From Betaproteobacteria bacterium (GTDB taxonomy: Bacteria > Pseudomonadota > Gammaproteobacteria > Burkholderiales > Rhodocyclaceae): a stretch of DNA of 64,000 nucleotides. Position 1 is the first letter of the stretch. Each line of letters starts with the position of its first letter. The notes under the pieces were generated by a model that made no database searches, had not been told where the DNA came from, and worked only from the letters and a program-made list of their open reading frames with translations. Shown here in pieces: positions 18,317 through 26,469 of the stretch. A program made the translations under genes and the position numbers. The DNA lies in the NCBI GenBank assembly GCA_020621405.1, contig JAHRYN010000007.1, positions 62,001 to 126,000 on the forward strand, read 5' to 3'.

Positions 18317-19585
18317 TCAGGTCAGCATGTCGGCCCAGATGTTCTTCGCCCAGGACAACGCGAACCTGCCCTCCGCTTCGGTCGGTGCCGGCGACAGACC
18401 GCCGGCTCCCTTGACCGGCTGCACCAGCCGGGTGGCAGGATCCCAGGCATGGACCGACGACACGTGCACCGCGCTGATGTTGTCGATGAAGCTGTAGCAG
18501 GTGTTCATCACCAGCGGCGCATCCGGTGGCGGCAGTCCGGACAGCAGATTGACGATCGCTGCCGCCGCCAGCTTGGCGTGCTGGTTTGCCATGTGTCCTG
18601 ACTTGGGCATGGTCGGCGCCGGGAAGATGGCATCGCCGATCACGTGTACGCCCGGCGTACCGGTCGCTTCCATGGTCAGCCAGTCGATGTCCACCCAGCG
18701 CTGGTTGACCAGCTTCAGCCCGGCATTGACCGCGATGTCGCCGGCGCGATGCGGCGGCACCACGTTCAGCACGTCGGCCTTGACCTTGTCGAATTCGAGC
18801 ACGGCCGTACGGCCGGCGACATCGACGTCGCGCAATTCGCTCTGCGGACGGTATTCGATGATGCCTTTGTAGTGGTCGGCCCAGGCCTTCATGAACAGGC
18901 CCTTCTTCGACACGATGTCCTCGTTCGCATCGAGCACCAGCACCTTGGAGCGCGGTTTGGCCTGCTTCAGATACCAGGCGACGGTGCTGGCACGCTCGTA
19001 CGGTCCGGGTGGGCAGCGGTAGGGCGCCTTCGGAATGGTCAGCGCAAACACGCCACCGTCCGGCATCGCCTCCAGCTGCCGGCGCAGCGCGACAGTCTGC
19101 GGTCCGGCCTTCCACGCGTGCAGGATGGCCTGCCGCGCGGCCACCGGTTGCAGACCCGGCAGGTCGTCGTAGAGGAAATCGACGCCGGGCGACAGCACCA
19201 GCCTGTCCCAGGCAAGATCGCCGCCGCGGGCGAGCCTGACCAACCTCCTGTCGGCATCGACCGCCGTCACCTCGTCCTGCACCACAGTGACGCCGTATTT
19301 CGCCAGTCCCTCGTAGCCGAGGGTGATGTCCGACAGCTGCTTCTCGCCCGCCAGCACGAGATTGGAGATCGGGCACGACACGAAGGCCGCGTTGCGCTCG
19401 ACCAGCGTCACGCGGATGCCACCACCCCACAGCGCGATGTACTTGGCCGCGGTGGCGCCGCCGAAACCGCCGCCCACCACGACCACATGACCCCGACCCT
19501 TGCCGGTCGCGGCGCAGCCATGGAGTGCCGCCAGCGCCGACAGGCCGAGCGCGCCCTGCATGAATTCCCGGCGTCCGATGCTCAT
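18317..19585 (-). CDS. fccB: Flavocytochrome c sulfide dehydrogenase, flavoprotein subunit
   Basis: FAD-dependent periplasmic enzyme oxidising sulfide to sulfur (FccB/SoxF family), 422 aa. The N-terminus has a twin-arginine signal (GRREFMQGALGLSALA); a following Cys24 gives a poor lipobox. FAD loop VVVVGGGFGGATAAKY is at 34-49. Cys71 in SCPISN is at the position of covalent FAD attachment in FccB, and Cys191 (YRCPPGPYER) and Cys363 (MNTCYSFI) match the redox-active pair. It overlaps the upstream cytochrome gene by 4 bases. The electron acceptor is presumably that cytochrome. Confidence 0.92.
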   Translation of the reverse strand: MSIGRREFMQGALGLSALAALHGCAATGKGRGHVVVVGGGFGGATAAKYIALWGGGIRVTLVERNAAFVSCPISNLVLAGEKQLSDITLGYEGLAKYGVTVVQDEVTAVDADRRLVRLARGGDLAWDRLVLSPGVDFLYDDLPGLQPVAARQAILHAWKAGPQTVALRRQLEAMPDGGVFALTIPKAPYRCPPGPYERASTVAWYLKQAKPRSKVLVLDANEDIVSKKGLFMKAWADHYKGIIEYRPQSELRDVDVAGRTAVLEFDKVKADVLNVVPPHRAGDIAVNAGLKLVNQRWVDIDWLTMEATGTPGVHVIGDAIFPAPTMPKSGHMANQHAKLAAAAIVNLLSGLPPPDAPLVMNTCYSFIDNISAVHVSSVHAWDPATRLVQPVKGAGGLSPAPTEAEGRFALSWAKNIWADMLT

Positions 19586-19899
19586 CGCTCACCTCCGGCC
19601 GGCTTGCGCGACGCGAAGTAGTCGGCGATCAGCGCCAGCTGTTCGTCGCTGTAGCCCTTCGATATCTGGTGCATGATCGTCGCCGGCTTCGCGCCGCTGC
19701 GGAATTCGCCGATCCGCGCCAGCAGCCGGTCCCTGGGCATGCCGGCCAGCGAGGCCGTACCGCCGACGCTGTTGCCGTCGGTGCCGTGACAACCGGCGCA
19801 ACCGGCCGCGAGATTGCGCCCGAGATTGGGGTCGGCCGCCCATGCGCCGGAACACGCAAGACCGAGCACCAGTGCGCCGGCCACTTTCCATTCTTCCAT
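19582..19899 (-). CDS. Class I c-type cytochrome, sulfide dehydrogenase partner
   Basis: Short (105 aa) monoheme cytochrome c with a signal peptide (LVLGLACSGAWA) and the heme motif CAGCH, followed by an axial-Met region. The ATG at 19899 is preferred because GGGGG sits six bases upstream; the ATG at 19905 would directly abut it. Overlap with fccB and order match the FccA subunit of flavocytochrome c. It is monoheme, not the diheme form found in some phototrophs. Confidence 0.87.
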   Translation of the reverse strand: MEEWKVAGALVLGLACSGAWAADPNLGRNLAAGCAGCHGTDGNSVGGTASLAGMPRDRLLARIGEFRSGAKPATIMHQISKGYSDEQLALIADYFASRKPAGGER

Positions 19900-20157
19900 C
19901 GTCATCCCCCAGTAGTCGCAAGCCATCCGGCGGGCAACGCGCGACGCGTCGATGCGCCAAATCCCGCAGACCCTAAACAAAAACCGCACCACGCTCAAAT
20001 ACACATTCCCGAAAAGCTTATGCCGATTATCGACGCCGGTTGTCCGGCCGGCAGATCACGGCCCCTGGAACAAGCGGCAGACGGCGGGTTCCTATTGCAG
20101 GGACGCTGGCGACAGGGTATTCATGGCCGCCTTAAAGAGACGGCAAGGACGGAAGGC

Positions 20158-20622
20158 ATGCAGCGCAGAGACGTACTCAGGGCGGGAGGGGCAGGCACGC
20201 TGTTCGCCGTGCTGGCTGGCGCCGGACTGATCACGCCGGAACAAGCGCACGCGGCATCGGCCGACCGTGCCGCATTTGCCGCGACCACGATGGAAGAGGC
20301 ATTGACGGCGCTCGGCGCCGGCCGACCTGCGATCACGCAGGACCTCCGGATCCAGGCGCCCGACGTGGCGGAAAACGGCGCCGTGGTGCCGGTGACGGTC
20401 ACCAGCGCGCTGCCTGGCACGACGTCGATCGCGCTGCTGGTCGAACGCAACCGCACGATGCTGGCCGCCAGCTTCATCCTGCCCGACGGCACGCTGCCGA
20501 CAATCAACACACGCATCAAGATGGCGGAAAGTTCCGACGTGTACGCGCTGGTCAATGCCGGCGGCCGCTTCTACATGACGTCGCGCGAAATCAAGGTGAC
20601 GCAGGGCGGCTGCGGCGGCTGA
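20158..20622 (+). CDS. soxY: Thiosulfate oxidation carrier protein SoxY
   Basis: Carrier subunit that holds sulfur intermediates covalently during Sox thiosulfate oxidation in the periplasm. It is 154 aa with a twin-arginine signal (QRRDVLRAGGAG) and the diagnostic C-terminal GGCGG swinging arm (Cys152). The start at ATG 20158 places the Tat motif at the extreme N-terminus. It is divergent from the sulfide dehydrogenase pair, with about 260 bases between them, and 35 bases upstream of soxZ. Confidence 0.95.
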   Translation: MQRRDVLRAGGAGTLFAVLAGAGLITPEQAHAASADRAAFAATTMEEALTALGAGRPAITQDLRIQAPDVAENGAVVPVTVTSALPGTTSIALLVERNRTMLAASFILPDGTLPTINTRIKMAESSDVYALVNAGGRFYMTSREIKVTQGGCGG

Positions 20623-20657
20623 CGCCGCCCGTCCCCTGCATCGACGAGGAAGGAAAC

Positions 20658-20969
20658 ATGTCAGGCCCGACCCGCATACGCGCCACCGGCACCGGCGGCG
20701 AAACCGAAGTGAAGATACTGATGAGCCACGACATGGAGACCGGTCAGCGCAAGGAAGCGTCCGGCGCGCTGGTGCCGGCCCATCACATCACCGAAGTGAC
20801 GGTGACGCACAACGGCCGCGTCGTGCTGTCGGCGCAGTTCGGCACCGCCGTGTCGAAGAATCCCTATCTGCAGTTCAGGTTCCGCGGCGGCGCAAAGGGC
20901 GACACCGTCGGCGTGCGCTGGCTGGACAATCTGGGCGGGCGGCGCAGCGACGAGGTTGCAATCACCTGA
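20658..20969 (+). CDS. soxZ: Sulfur carrier complex subunit SoxZ
   Basis: Partner of SoxY, 103 aa, without its own signal peptide; it is exported as the SoxYZ complex by hitch-hiking on the Tat signal of SoxY. Conserved start with RATG and EVKILMSHDMETGQRK, and a beta-sandwich body ending VRWLDNLGG. Ribosome-binding site GAGGAAGGA is just upstream. No soxA, soxX, soxB or soxCD gene is found in the window. Confidence 0.95.
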   Translation: MSGPTRIRATGTGGETEVKILMSHDMETGQRKEASGALVPAHHITEVTVTHNGRVVLSAQFGTAVSKNPYLQFRFRGGAKGDTVGVRWLDNLGGRRSDEVAIT

Positions 20970-21009
20970 GCACGACGCCTGAACGCGATTGCGCAGGCCC
21001 GGCAGCCGT

Positions 21010-22098
21010 TCAGGTGTTCTGCACGACGATGCTGGGGAACTTGGCGCTCATGTCCTTGCCCTTGTCCGCAACCTTCACCGCCACCTTGCGCGCGATCTCG
21101 CGATAGATCTCGGCGACGCGGCCATCCGGGTCGGACACCACGGTCGGCTTGCCGGAGTCGGCCTGTTCGCGGATCTGCATCGCCAGCGGCAGCGAACCGA
21201 GCACTTCCAGACCGTAGTCGCCGGCCATGCGCGCACCGCCGCCCTCGCCGAAGATGTGTTCCTCGTGGCCGCACTTCGAACAGGTGTGAATGCTCATGTT
21301 CTCGACGATGCCGAGGATGGGGATACCCACCTTCTCGAACATCTTCAGTCCCTTGCGCGCATCGAGCAGCGCGATGTCCTGCGGTGTCGTGACGATGACC
21401 GCCCCGGTGACCGGCACCTTCTGCGCCAGCGTGAGCTGGATGTCGCCGGTACCCGGCGGCATGTCGATCACCAGGTAGTCGACGTCTTCCCAGCGGGTTT
21501 CGGTCAGCAGCTGTTCCAGCGCCGACGTGACCATCGGACCGCGCCACACCATGGGGGTCTCGACGTCGATCAGGAAACCGATAGACATCGCCTGGATGCC
21601 ATAGGCAATCATCGGCGACAGCGACTTGCCGTCGGGCGAATCCGGGCGGCCGGTGATGCCCAGCATCTGCGGCTGCGATGGGCCGTAGATGTCGGCATCA
21701 AGCAGACCCACTGTGGCGCCCTCGGCGGCCAGCGCCAGCGCCAGATTGACGGCGGTCGTGCTCTTGCCGACACCGCCCTTGCCGGACGCCACCGCGATGA
21801 TGTTCTTGACGCCCGGCAGCAGCTTCACGCCGCGCTGCACCGTGTGCGACACGATCTTCTGCGTGACGCTGACACTGACGTTTCCGATGCCCGGAATCGC
21901 GCGCAGGCAGGCGATCGCCATGCGGCGCAGGCCATCCATCTGGCTCTTCGCCGGATAGCCCAGCTCGATGTCCACCGACACGTCCGCGCCATCGACACGG
22001 ATGTTGCGCGCACTGCGCGTGCTGACGAAATCCTTGCCGGTATTGGGATCGATCAGTTCCTTGAGCGCATTCTGGACCTGGACTTCACTGATGGACAT
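21010..22098 (-). CDS. apbC: Mrp/ApbC-family Fe-S cluster carrier ATPase
   Basis: P-loop scaffold that delivers iron-sulfur clusters. It is 362 aa from the ATG 22098 (MSISEVQVQNALK); the longer frame to 22251 runs into the metG promoter region. It has an N-terminal DUF59-type domain (about 1-80), the deviant Walker A GKGGVGKS at 106-113, and the cluster-binding CxxC at Cys274/Cys277 (CSKC). It is divergent from metG, a conserved arrangement in proteobacteria. Confidence 0.95.
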   Translation of the reverse strand: MSISEVQVQNALKELIDPNTGKDFVSTRSARNIRVDGADVSVDIELGYPAKSQMDGLRRMAIACLRAIPGIGNVSVSVTQKIVSHTVQRGVKLLPGVKNIIAVASGKGGVGKSTTAVNLALALAAEGATVGLLDADIYGPSQPQMLGITGRPDSPDGKSLSPMIAYGIQAMSIGFLIDVETPMVWRGPMVTSALEQLLTETRWEDVDYLVIDMPPGTGDIQLTLAQKVPVTGAVIVTTPQDIALLDARKGLKMFEKVGIPILGIVENMSIHTCSKCGHEEHIFGEGGGARMAGDYGLEVLGSLPLAMQIREQADSGKPTVVSDPDGRVAEIYREIARKVAVKVADKGKDMSAKFPSIVVQNT

Positions 22099-22229
22099 GT
22101 TGACTCCGTACGGTGATGCGGGTGTGCCGGCGCGCTCGACGCGTGCCCCGGCACTGGAATACCCGATTGATTTACTCCAGTTTAACCGATCCGGCGCCAT
22201 CCACATCCCGGAAGCAGCCGTCCGGGCAG

Positions 22230-22235
22230 TAGAAT
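22230..22235 (+). promoter_or_regulatory. Possible -10 element for metG
   Basis: TAGAAT, 27 bases before the metG ATG, in the apbC/metG divergent region. No clear -35 partner. Confidence 0.3.
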
Positions 22236-22262
22236 TGCCGGTTTTCCGCAACGCCAGCCACC

Positions 22263-24422
22263 ATGTCCCGCCGCCGCCTGCTCGTCACCAGCGCCCTGCC
22301 GTACGCCAACGGCGCCATTCACCTCGGCCATCTGGTCGAGTACATCCAGACCGACATCTGGGTGCGCTTCCAGCGCATGCGCGGCCACGAGGTGCATTAC
22401 GTCGGCGCGGACGACCAGCACGGCACGCCCATCATGCTGCGCGCCGAGAAGGAAGGCATCACGCCGCGCCAGCTGGTGGAGCGCGTACTGCACGAACATG
22501 CGCGCGACTTCTTCGGCGGCCTCGACACGCTGGCCGCCTGGCGGCAGGGCAAGGGCGAACTGGGCGGCTTCCTGGTCAGTTTCGACAACTATCACGAGAC
22601 CGACTCCGACGAGAACCGCGCCTTCTGCGAGGACATCTACGGCAAGCTCAAGGCCGGCGACCTGATCGCGCAGCGCTCGGTCGAGCAGTTCTACGACCCG
22701 GTGAAGGAAATGTTCCTGCCGGACCGCTTCATCAAGGGCGAGTGCCCGAAGTGCGGCGCCAAGGACCAGTACGGCGACTCCTGCGAGGTGTGCGGCGCCA
22801 CCTACGCGCCGACCGAACTGAAGAACGCTTACTCGGTGGTGTCCGGCGCCGCACCCGAACGGCGCGCCAGCGAACACCACTTCTTCCGGCTGTCGGCGCC
22901 GCAGTGCGAACAGTTCCTGCGCGACTTCACGCAGGGCTCGAACCGGCTGCAGCCGGAAGCCGCCAACAAGATGAAGGAATGGCTGGGCGAGCCGGGCGAC
23001 AACCGCCTGTCCGACTGGGACATTTCGCGTGACGCGCCCTATTTCGGCTTCCGCATCCCGGGCACCGACAACAAGTTCTTCTACGTCTGGCTGGACGCCC
23101 CGGTCGGCTACTTCGGCAGCTTCCGCAACTACGTGGCGAAGCAGCAGGCACTCGGCAACGCGATCAGCGAAGCCGACTTCCTCGACGCCGCCGGTGCGAA
23201 GGCGGCAGGCACCGAGATGGTGCACTTCATCGGCAAGGACATCCTGTACTTCCACGCGCTGTTCTGGCCGGCCATGCTGGAGCACTCCGGCTACCGCACG
23301 CCGACCCAGATCAATGCGCACGGCTTCCTGACGGTCAATGGCGAGAAGATGAGCAAGAGCCGCGGCACCTTCATCACCGCGCAGAGCTACCTCGACCTCG
23401 GCCTGAATCCGGAATGGCTGCGCTACTACTACGCCGCCAAGCTGAACGGTTCGATGGAGGACATCGATCTCAACCTCGACGACTTCGTCGCGCGGGTCAA
23501 TTCCGATCTGGTCGGCAAGTACATCAACATAGCCAGCCGCTGCGCCGGTTTCATCAGCAAGCGCTTCGGTGGCAGGCTGTCGGCGCCGACCGTGCCCTTC
23601 CACTGGCACGAGGTATCGATCCGCGACGCCTACGAGTCGCGCGACTACGCCCGCGCGCTGCGCGAGGTGATGGCCTATGCCGATCAGGCCAATGTGTTCG
23701 TCAATGACCACGCACCCTGGGTGCTGGCCAAGCAGGACGGCCAGGACGAGAAGCTGCAGTCGGTGTGCAGCACCGCGATCGAACTGTTCCGCCAGCTCAC
23801 CGTGCTGCTCAAGCCTGTACTGCCGCACCTCGCAGCCGAGGTCGAACGCTTCCTCGGCATCGCAGCGATGGGCTGGGACGACTTCGGCAACGCGCTGACC
23901 GCTGGCCACCCGATCAACGACTACAAGCACCTGATGACCCGCATCGACCCGAAACAGGTGATCGCGCTGGTCGACGCCAACAAGGAATCACTCGTGATCA
24001 CGCAAACCCCGGCCCCGGCTGCCGAACCCGCAAAGAGCGAAACCATCAAGAAGGCAGAGGTCGCAGCGCCGGCCACCGGCGGCGAGCACATTTCGATCGA
24101 CGACTTTTCGAAGGTCGAACTGCGCATCGCGAAAATCGTCGCCGCCGACCACGTCGAGGGCGCGGACAAGCTGCTGCGCCTGCAGTTGGATATCGGCGAA
24201 GAGAAACCGCGCCAAGTATTCGCCGGCATCAAGTCGGCCTACGACCCGGCGCTGCTGGTCGGCCGGCTGACCGTGATGGTGGCCAACCTGGCGCCGCGCA
24301 AGATGAAATTCGGCATGTCCGAGGGCATGGTGCTGGCCGCCTCCGACGACAGGGGCGAAGTGCCGGGCCTGTTCATCCTGTCGCCGGACAGTGGCGCCAC
24401 GCCAGGCATGCGGGTCAAGTAG
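22263..24422 (+). CDS. metG: Methionyl-tRNA synthetase
   Basis: Class I synthetase of 719 aa, the long dimeric form. HIGH motif as HLGH at 20-23, zinc knuckles CPKCG and CEVCG, and the KMSKS loop [11 protein letters not shown]. The last 110 residues form an EMAP-like tRNA-binding/dimerisation domain ([17 protein letters not shown]). The linker before it is Ala/Pro/Lys-rich. Followed after two bases by the acylphosphatase gene. Confidence 0.99.
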   Translation: MSRRRLLVTSALPYANGAIHLGHLVEYIQTDIWVRFQRMRGHEVHYVGADDQHGTPIMLRAEKEGITPRQLVERVLHEHARDFFGGLDTLAAWRQGKGELGGFLVSFDNYHETDSDENRAFCEDIYGKLKAGDLIAQRSVEQFYDPVKEMFLPDRFIKGECPKCGAKDQYGDSCEVCGATYAPTELKNAYSVVSGAAPERRASEHHFFRLSAPQCEQFLRDFTQGSNRLQPEAANKMKEWLGEPGDNRLSDWDISRDAPYFGFRIPGTDNKFFYVWLDAPVGYFGSFRNYVAKQQALGNAISEADFLDAAGAKAAGTEMVHFIGKDILYFHALFWPAMLEHSGYRTPTQINAHGFLTVNGEKMSKSRGTFITAQSYLDLGLNPEWLRYYYAAKLNGSMEDIDLNLDDFVARVNSDLVGKYINIASRCAGFISKRFGGRLSAPTVPFHWHEVSIRDAYESRDYARALREVMAYADQANVFVNDHAPWVLAKQDGQDEKLQSVCSTAIELFRQLTVLLKPVLPHLAAEVERFLGIAAMGWDDFGNALTAGHPINDYKHLMTRIDPKQVIALVDANKESLVITQTPAPAAEPAKSETIKKAEVAAPATGGEHISIDDFSKVELRIAKIVAADHVEGADKLLRLQLDIGEEKPRQVFAGIKSAYDPALLVGRLTVMVANLAPRKMKFGMSEGMVLAASDDRGEVPGLFILSPDSGATPGMRVK

Positions 24423-24424
24423 GC

Positions 24425-24727
24425 ATGGAACCGGAACTCGAAGCGCTGCACTTCGCCATCCGCGGACGCGTGCAGGGGGTCGGCTTCCGCTACGCCATGG
24501 TGACCGAGGCGAGCCGCCTCGGTCTGACCGGCTGGGTGCGCAACCGGCGCGACGGCTCGGTCGAGGCCTTCGCCTGCGGCGTGCCGCCGGCGCTGGACGC
24601 ACTGGTGCAGTGGGCCGAGCGCGGTCCGGCCGGTGCCCGCATCGACGAATGCCTGATCGCGCCGGTGGCGGCCGACGCCGCACTGCACGACTTCTCGCAA
24701 TGGGCGACGGTCGGCGATCCAGCCTGA
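24425..24727 (+). CDS. acyP: Acylphosphatase
   Basis: Hydrolyses acyl phosphates. It is 100 aa from ATG 24425, two bases after the metG stop. Family signatures are present: HFAIRGRVQGVGFRYAM with the phosphate-binding Arg, and GWVRNRRDGSVEAFA with the catalytic Asn. Co-transcription with metG is likely. Confidence 0.93.
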   Translation: MEPELEALHFAIRGRVQGVGFRYAMVTEASRLGLTGWVRNRRDGSVEAFACGVPPALDALVQWAERGPAGARIDECLIAPVAADAALHDFSQWATVGDPA

Positions 24728-24861
24728 AAAGAAGGCCTGAAATCAGCTCCGGATGGTGCACTGCCGCCATCGCAGTGCGGCAAGACTTCCGTTTCCGACA
24801 GGTCTAGTCTCCTGCCCCAGGCGCGCGCACGGACGCGACCCACACTGTGGAGGAGACAACC

Positions 24862-25308
24862 ATGCTGCCAATGGAGGAAGCGTGTTTCCGCGCTGTGTTG
24901 CGCGCCTGCCAGGATCACGCCGACGCCCTGCTGGCGCGCGGCGCATCACCCCGGCCGACCGCACTGGTGGCCCATGTCGAACGCGGCCGCATCCGGGACG
25001 CCGCGCTCGCGCGCATGGACACGCTGGACGAGTCCGCGGTCACCCGCTTCGTGCAGGAAACCGTCGCGCAACCGGAGGTGGACGTGGTCGGCCTCAGCTG
25101 CGTGCTGCGTCTGGCCGAATTCGACGACGACACGCCGGATTGCCTGCCGGTCACACGCGACGTCGTGCTGATCTACCTGGTGTCGAAGGAACGCGAGACC
25201 TGGGTCGCCAACGATATCGACCAATCGGGCCGCCGGCTGACGCGCGGCTCGCTCGACCTGACACGCGGCAGCAACACCTTCATTGCGGCACCGGCGCGGA
25301 TGCACTGA
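24862..25308 (+). CDS. Hypothetical protein, 148 aa
   Basis: Unrecognised, probably cytoplasmic protein. Start at ATG 24862, preceded by GGAGGAG at 24849-24855. It is acidic and Ala/Leu-rich, with no signal peptide, membrane span or metal motif. The middle (VDVVGLSCVLRLAEFDDD) and end (WVANDIDQSGRRLTRGSLDL) alternate strand and helix-like pieces. Upstream, 134 bases separate it from the acylphosphatase gene; downstream 126 bases separate it from the Ca-loop protein. Codon use matches its neighbours, so it is likely a real gene. Confidence 0.65.
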   Translation: MLPMEEACFRAVLRACQDHADALLARGASPRPTALVAHVERGRIRDAALARMDTLDESAVTRFVQETVAQPEVDVVGLSCVLRLAEFDDDTPDCLPVTRDVVLIYLVSKERETWVANDIDQSGRRLTRGSLDLTRGSNTFIAAPARMH

Positions 25309-25434
25309 TCCGGCACGCTGTGCCGACGCAGCAACGCAGCGCCGGGGGCACGCCTGCCACGCGCCCTCTCTGACCCTGCGGAAGGCAGGCGCAAGAACCG
25401 TAAATCTTTCCAGGTCAGACACCCGGAGAGAACC

Positions 25435-26448
25435 TTGAAGGTCACCGCCAGCAGCATCCAGCTCGACAGCTCGCATACTGAAACCCGCCGGCTCGAAGTC
25501 ACGGAACGCCTCGACATGTGGGTCGGCGACCGACGACCGGCAGGCAATTCGCCAAAGGGCGACGCGGTCACCCTGTCGGACGAGGCCCGGGCCGCGCAGC
25601 AGGCCGACCCGCTCGACGGCACCGACGACAATGTGCGCAACGATCCACGGCTGTCGCTGCTGATCATGCTGATAGAAAAGATCACCGGCCGGCCGGTGCG
25701 CTGGCTGCAGGCGTCGGACCTGCAGGCACCGCCCGCCACTACGACCGGTACGACCGCCGCGCCCGAAGCGCCGCAGCGCGCCGGCTACGGCATCGAATAC
25801 GACTACCACGCCGAATACAGCGAATCGGAAAGCACCACATTCGCTGCCGAAGGCGTGGTGCGCACCGCCGACGGCCGGGACATCCGCTTCACGCTCGAAA
25901 CCTCGCTGTCGCGCAGCTTCAGCGCCCGGGAAAATATCTCGCTGCGCGCCGGCGACGCCGTGCTCAAGGATCCGCTGATGCTCGACTTCGCCGGTCCCGC
26001 GTCGAGCTTGTCGGACCTGCGTTTCGCCTTCGATCTCGACGCCGACGGCACGAAGGAACAGGTGCCGTTGCCCGGCGGCCGCGGCATGCTTGCCTTCGAC
26101 CGCGACGGCAACGGCCGCATCGACGACGGCCGCGAGCTGTTCGGCCCGACCACCGGCCAGGGCTTCGAGGAACTTGCCGCACTCGATGCCGACGGCAACG
26201 GCTGGCTGGATGAAGCCGATCCCGCCTTTGCCCACCTGCGACTGTGGCGCCCGGACGCCAGCGGTGTCGGCACGCTGCAGACCATGAAGGACGCCAATGC
26301 CGGCGCCTTCTGGCTGGGCCGCGTCGATACGCCGTTCAGCCTGCGCGGCGCCGACAACGAAGTGCTCGGCCAGATGCGCGCCAGCAGCGTGTATCTGCGC
26401 GAGGATGGCACGGCAGGCACGGTGAGCCAGGTCGATCTGAGCGTCTAG
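25435..26448 (+). CDS. Hypothetical protein with EF-hand-like calcium loops
   Basis: 337-aa protein starting at a TTG, with CGGAGAG five bases upstream. No signal peptide is seen. The N-terminal third is variable (SSHTETRR, VTLSDEARAA, a Thr/Ala-rich linker near residue 105). The second half has three Asp/Asn-Gly loops: DLDADGTKE, DRDGNGRIDDG and DADGNGWLDEADP, resembling EF-hand or dockerin-type calcium sites. Similar proteins occur widely in beta- and gammaproteobacteria without known function. Calcium binding is inference from the loops. Confidence 0.7.
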   Translation: MKVTASSIQLDSSHTETRRLEVTERLDMWVGDRRPAGNSPKGDAVTLSDEARAAQQADPLDGTDDNVRNDPRLSLLIMLIEKITGRPVRWLQASDLQAPPATTTGTTAAPEAPQRAGYGIEYDYHAEYSESESTTFAAEGVVRTADGRDIRFTLETSLSRSFSARENISLRAGDAVLKDPLMLDFAGPASSLSDLRFAFDLDADGTKEQVPLPGGRGMLAFDRDGNGRIDDGRELFGPTTGQGFEELAALDADGNGWLDEADPAFAHLRLWRPDASGVGTLQTMKDANAGAFWLGRVDTPFSLRGADNEVLGQMRASSVYLREDGTAGTVSQVDLSV

Positions 26449-26469
26449 GAGAGCCTTGGTCGGGCGCCT

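Noticed and set aside
18317-20969. A full Sox thiosulfate oxidation operon
   Set aside because: Only soxY and soxZ were found; the flanking genes are dcd and apbC, so a full operon is not present in this window.
22182-23930. A 582-codon minus-strand open frame opposite metG
   Set aside because: Shadow of metG; covers the metG start and promoter region and has no motif.
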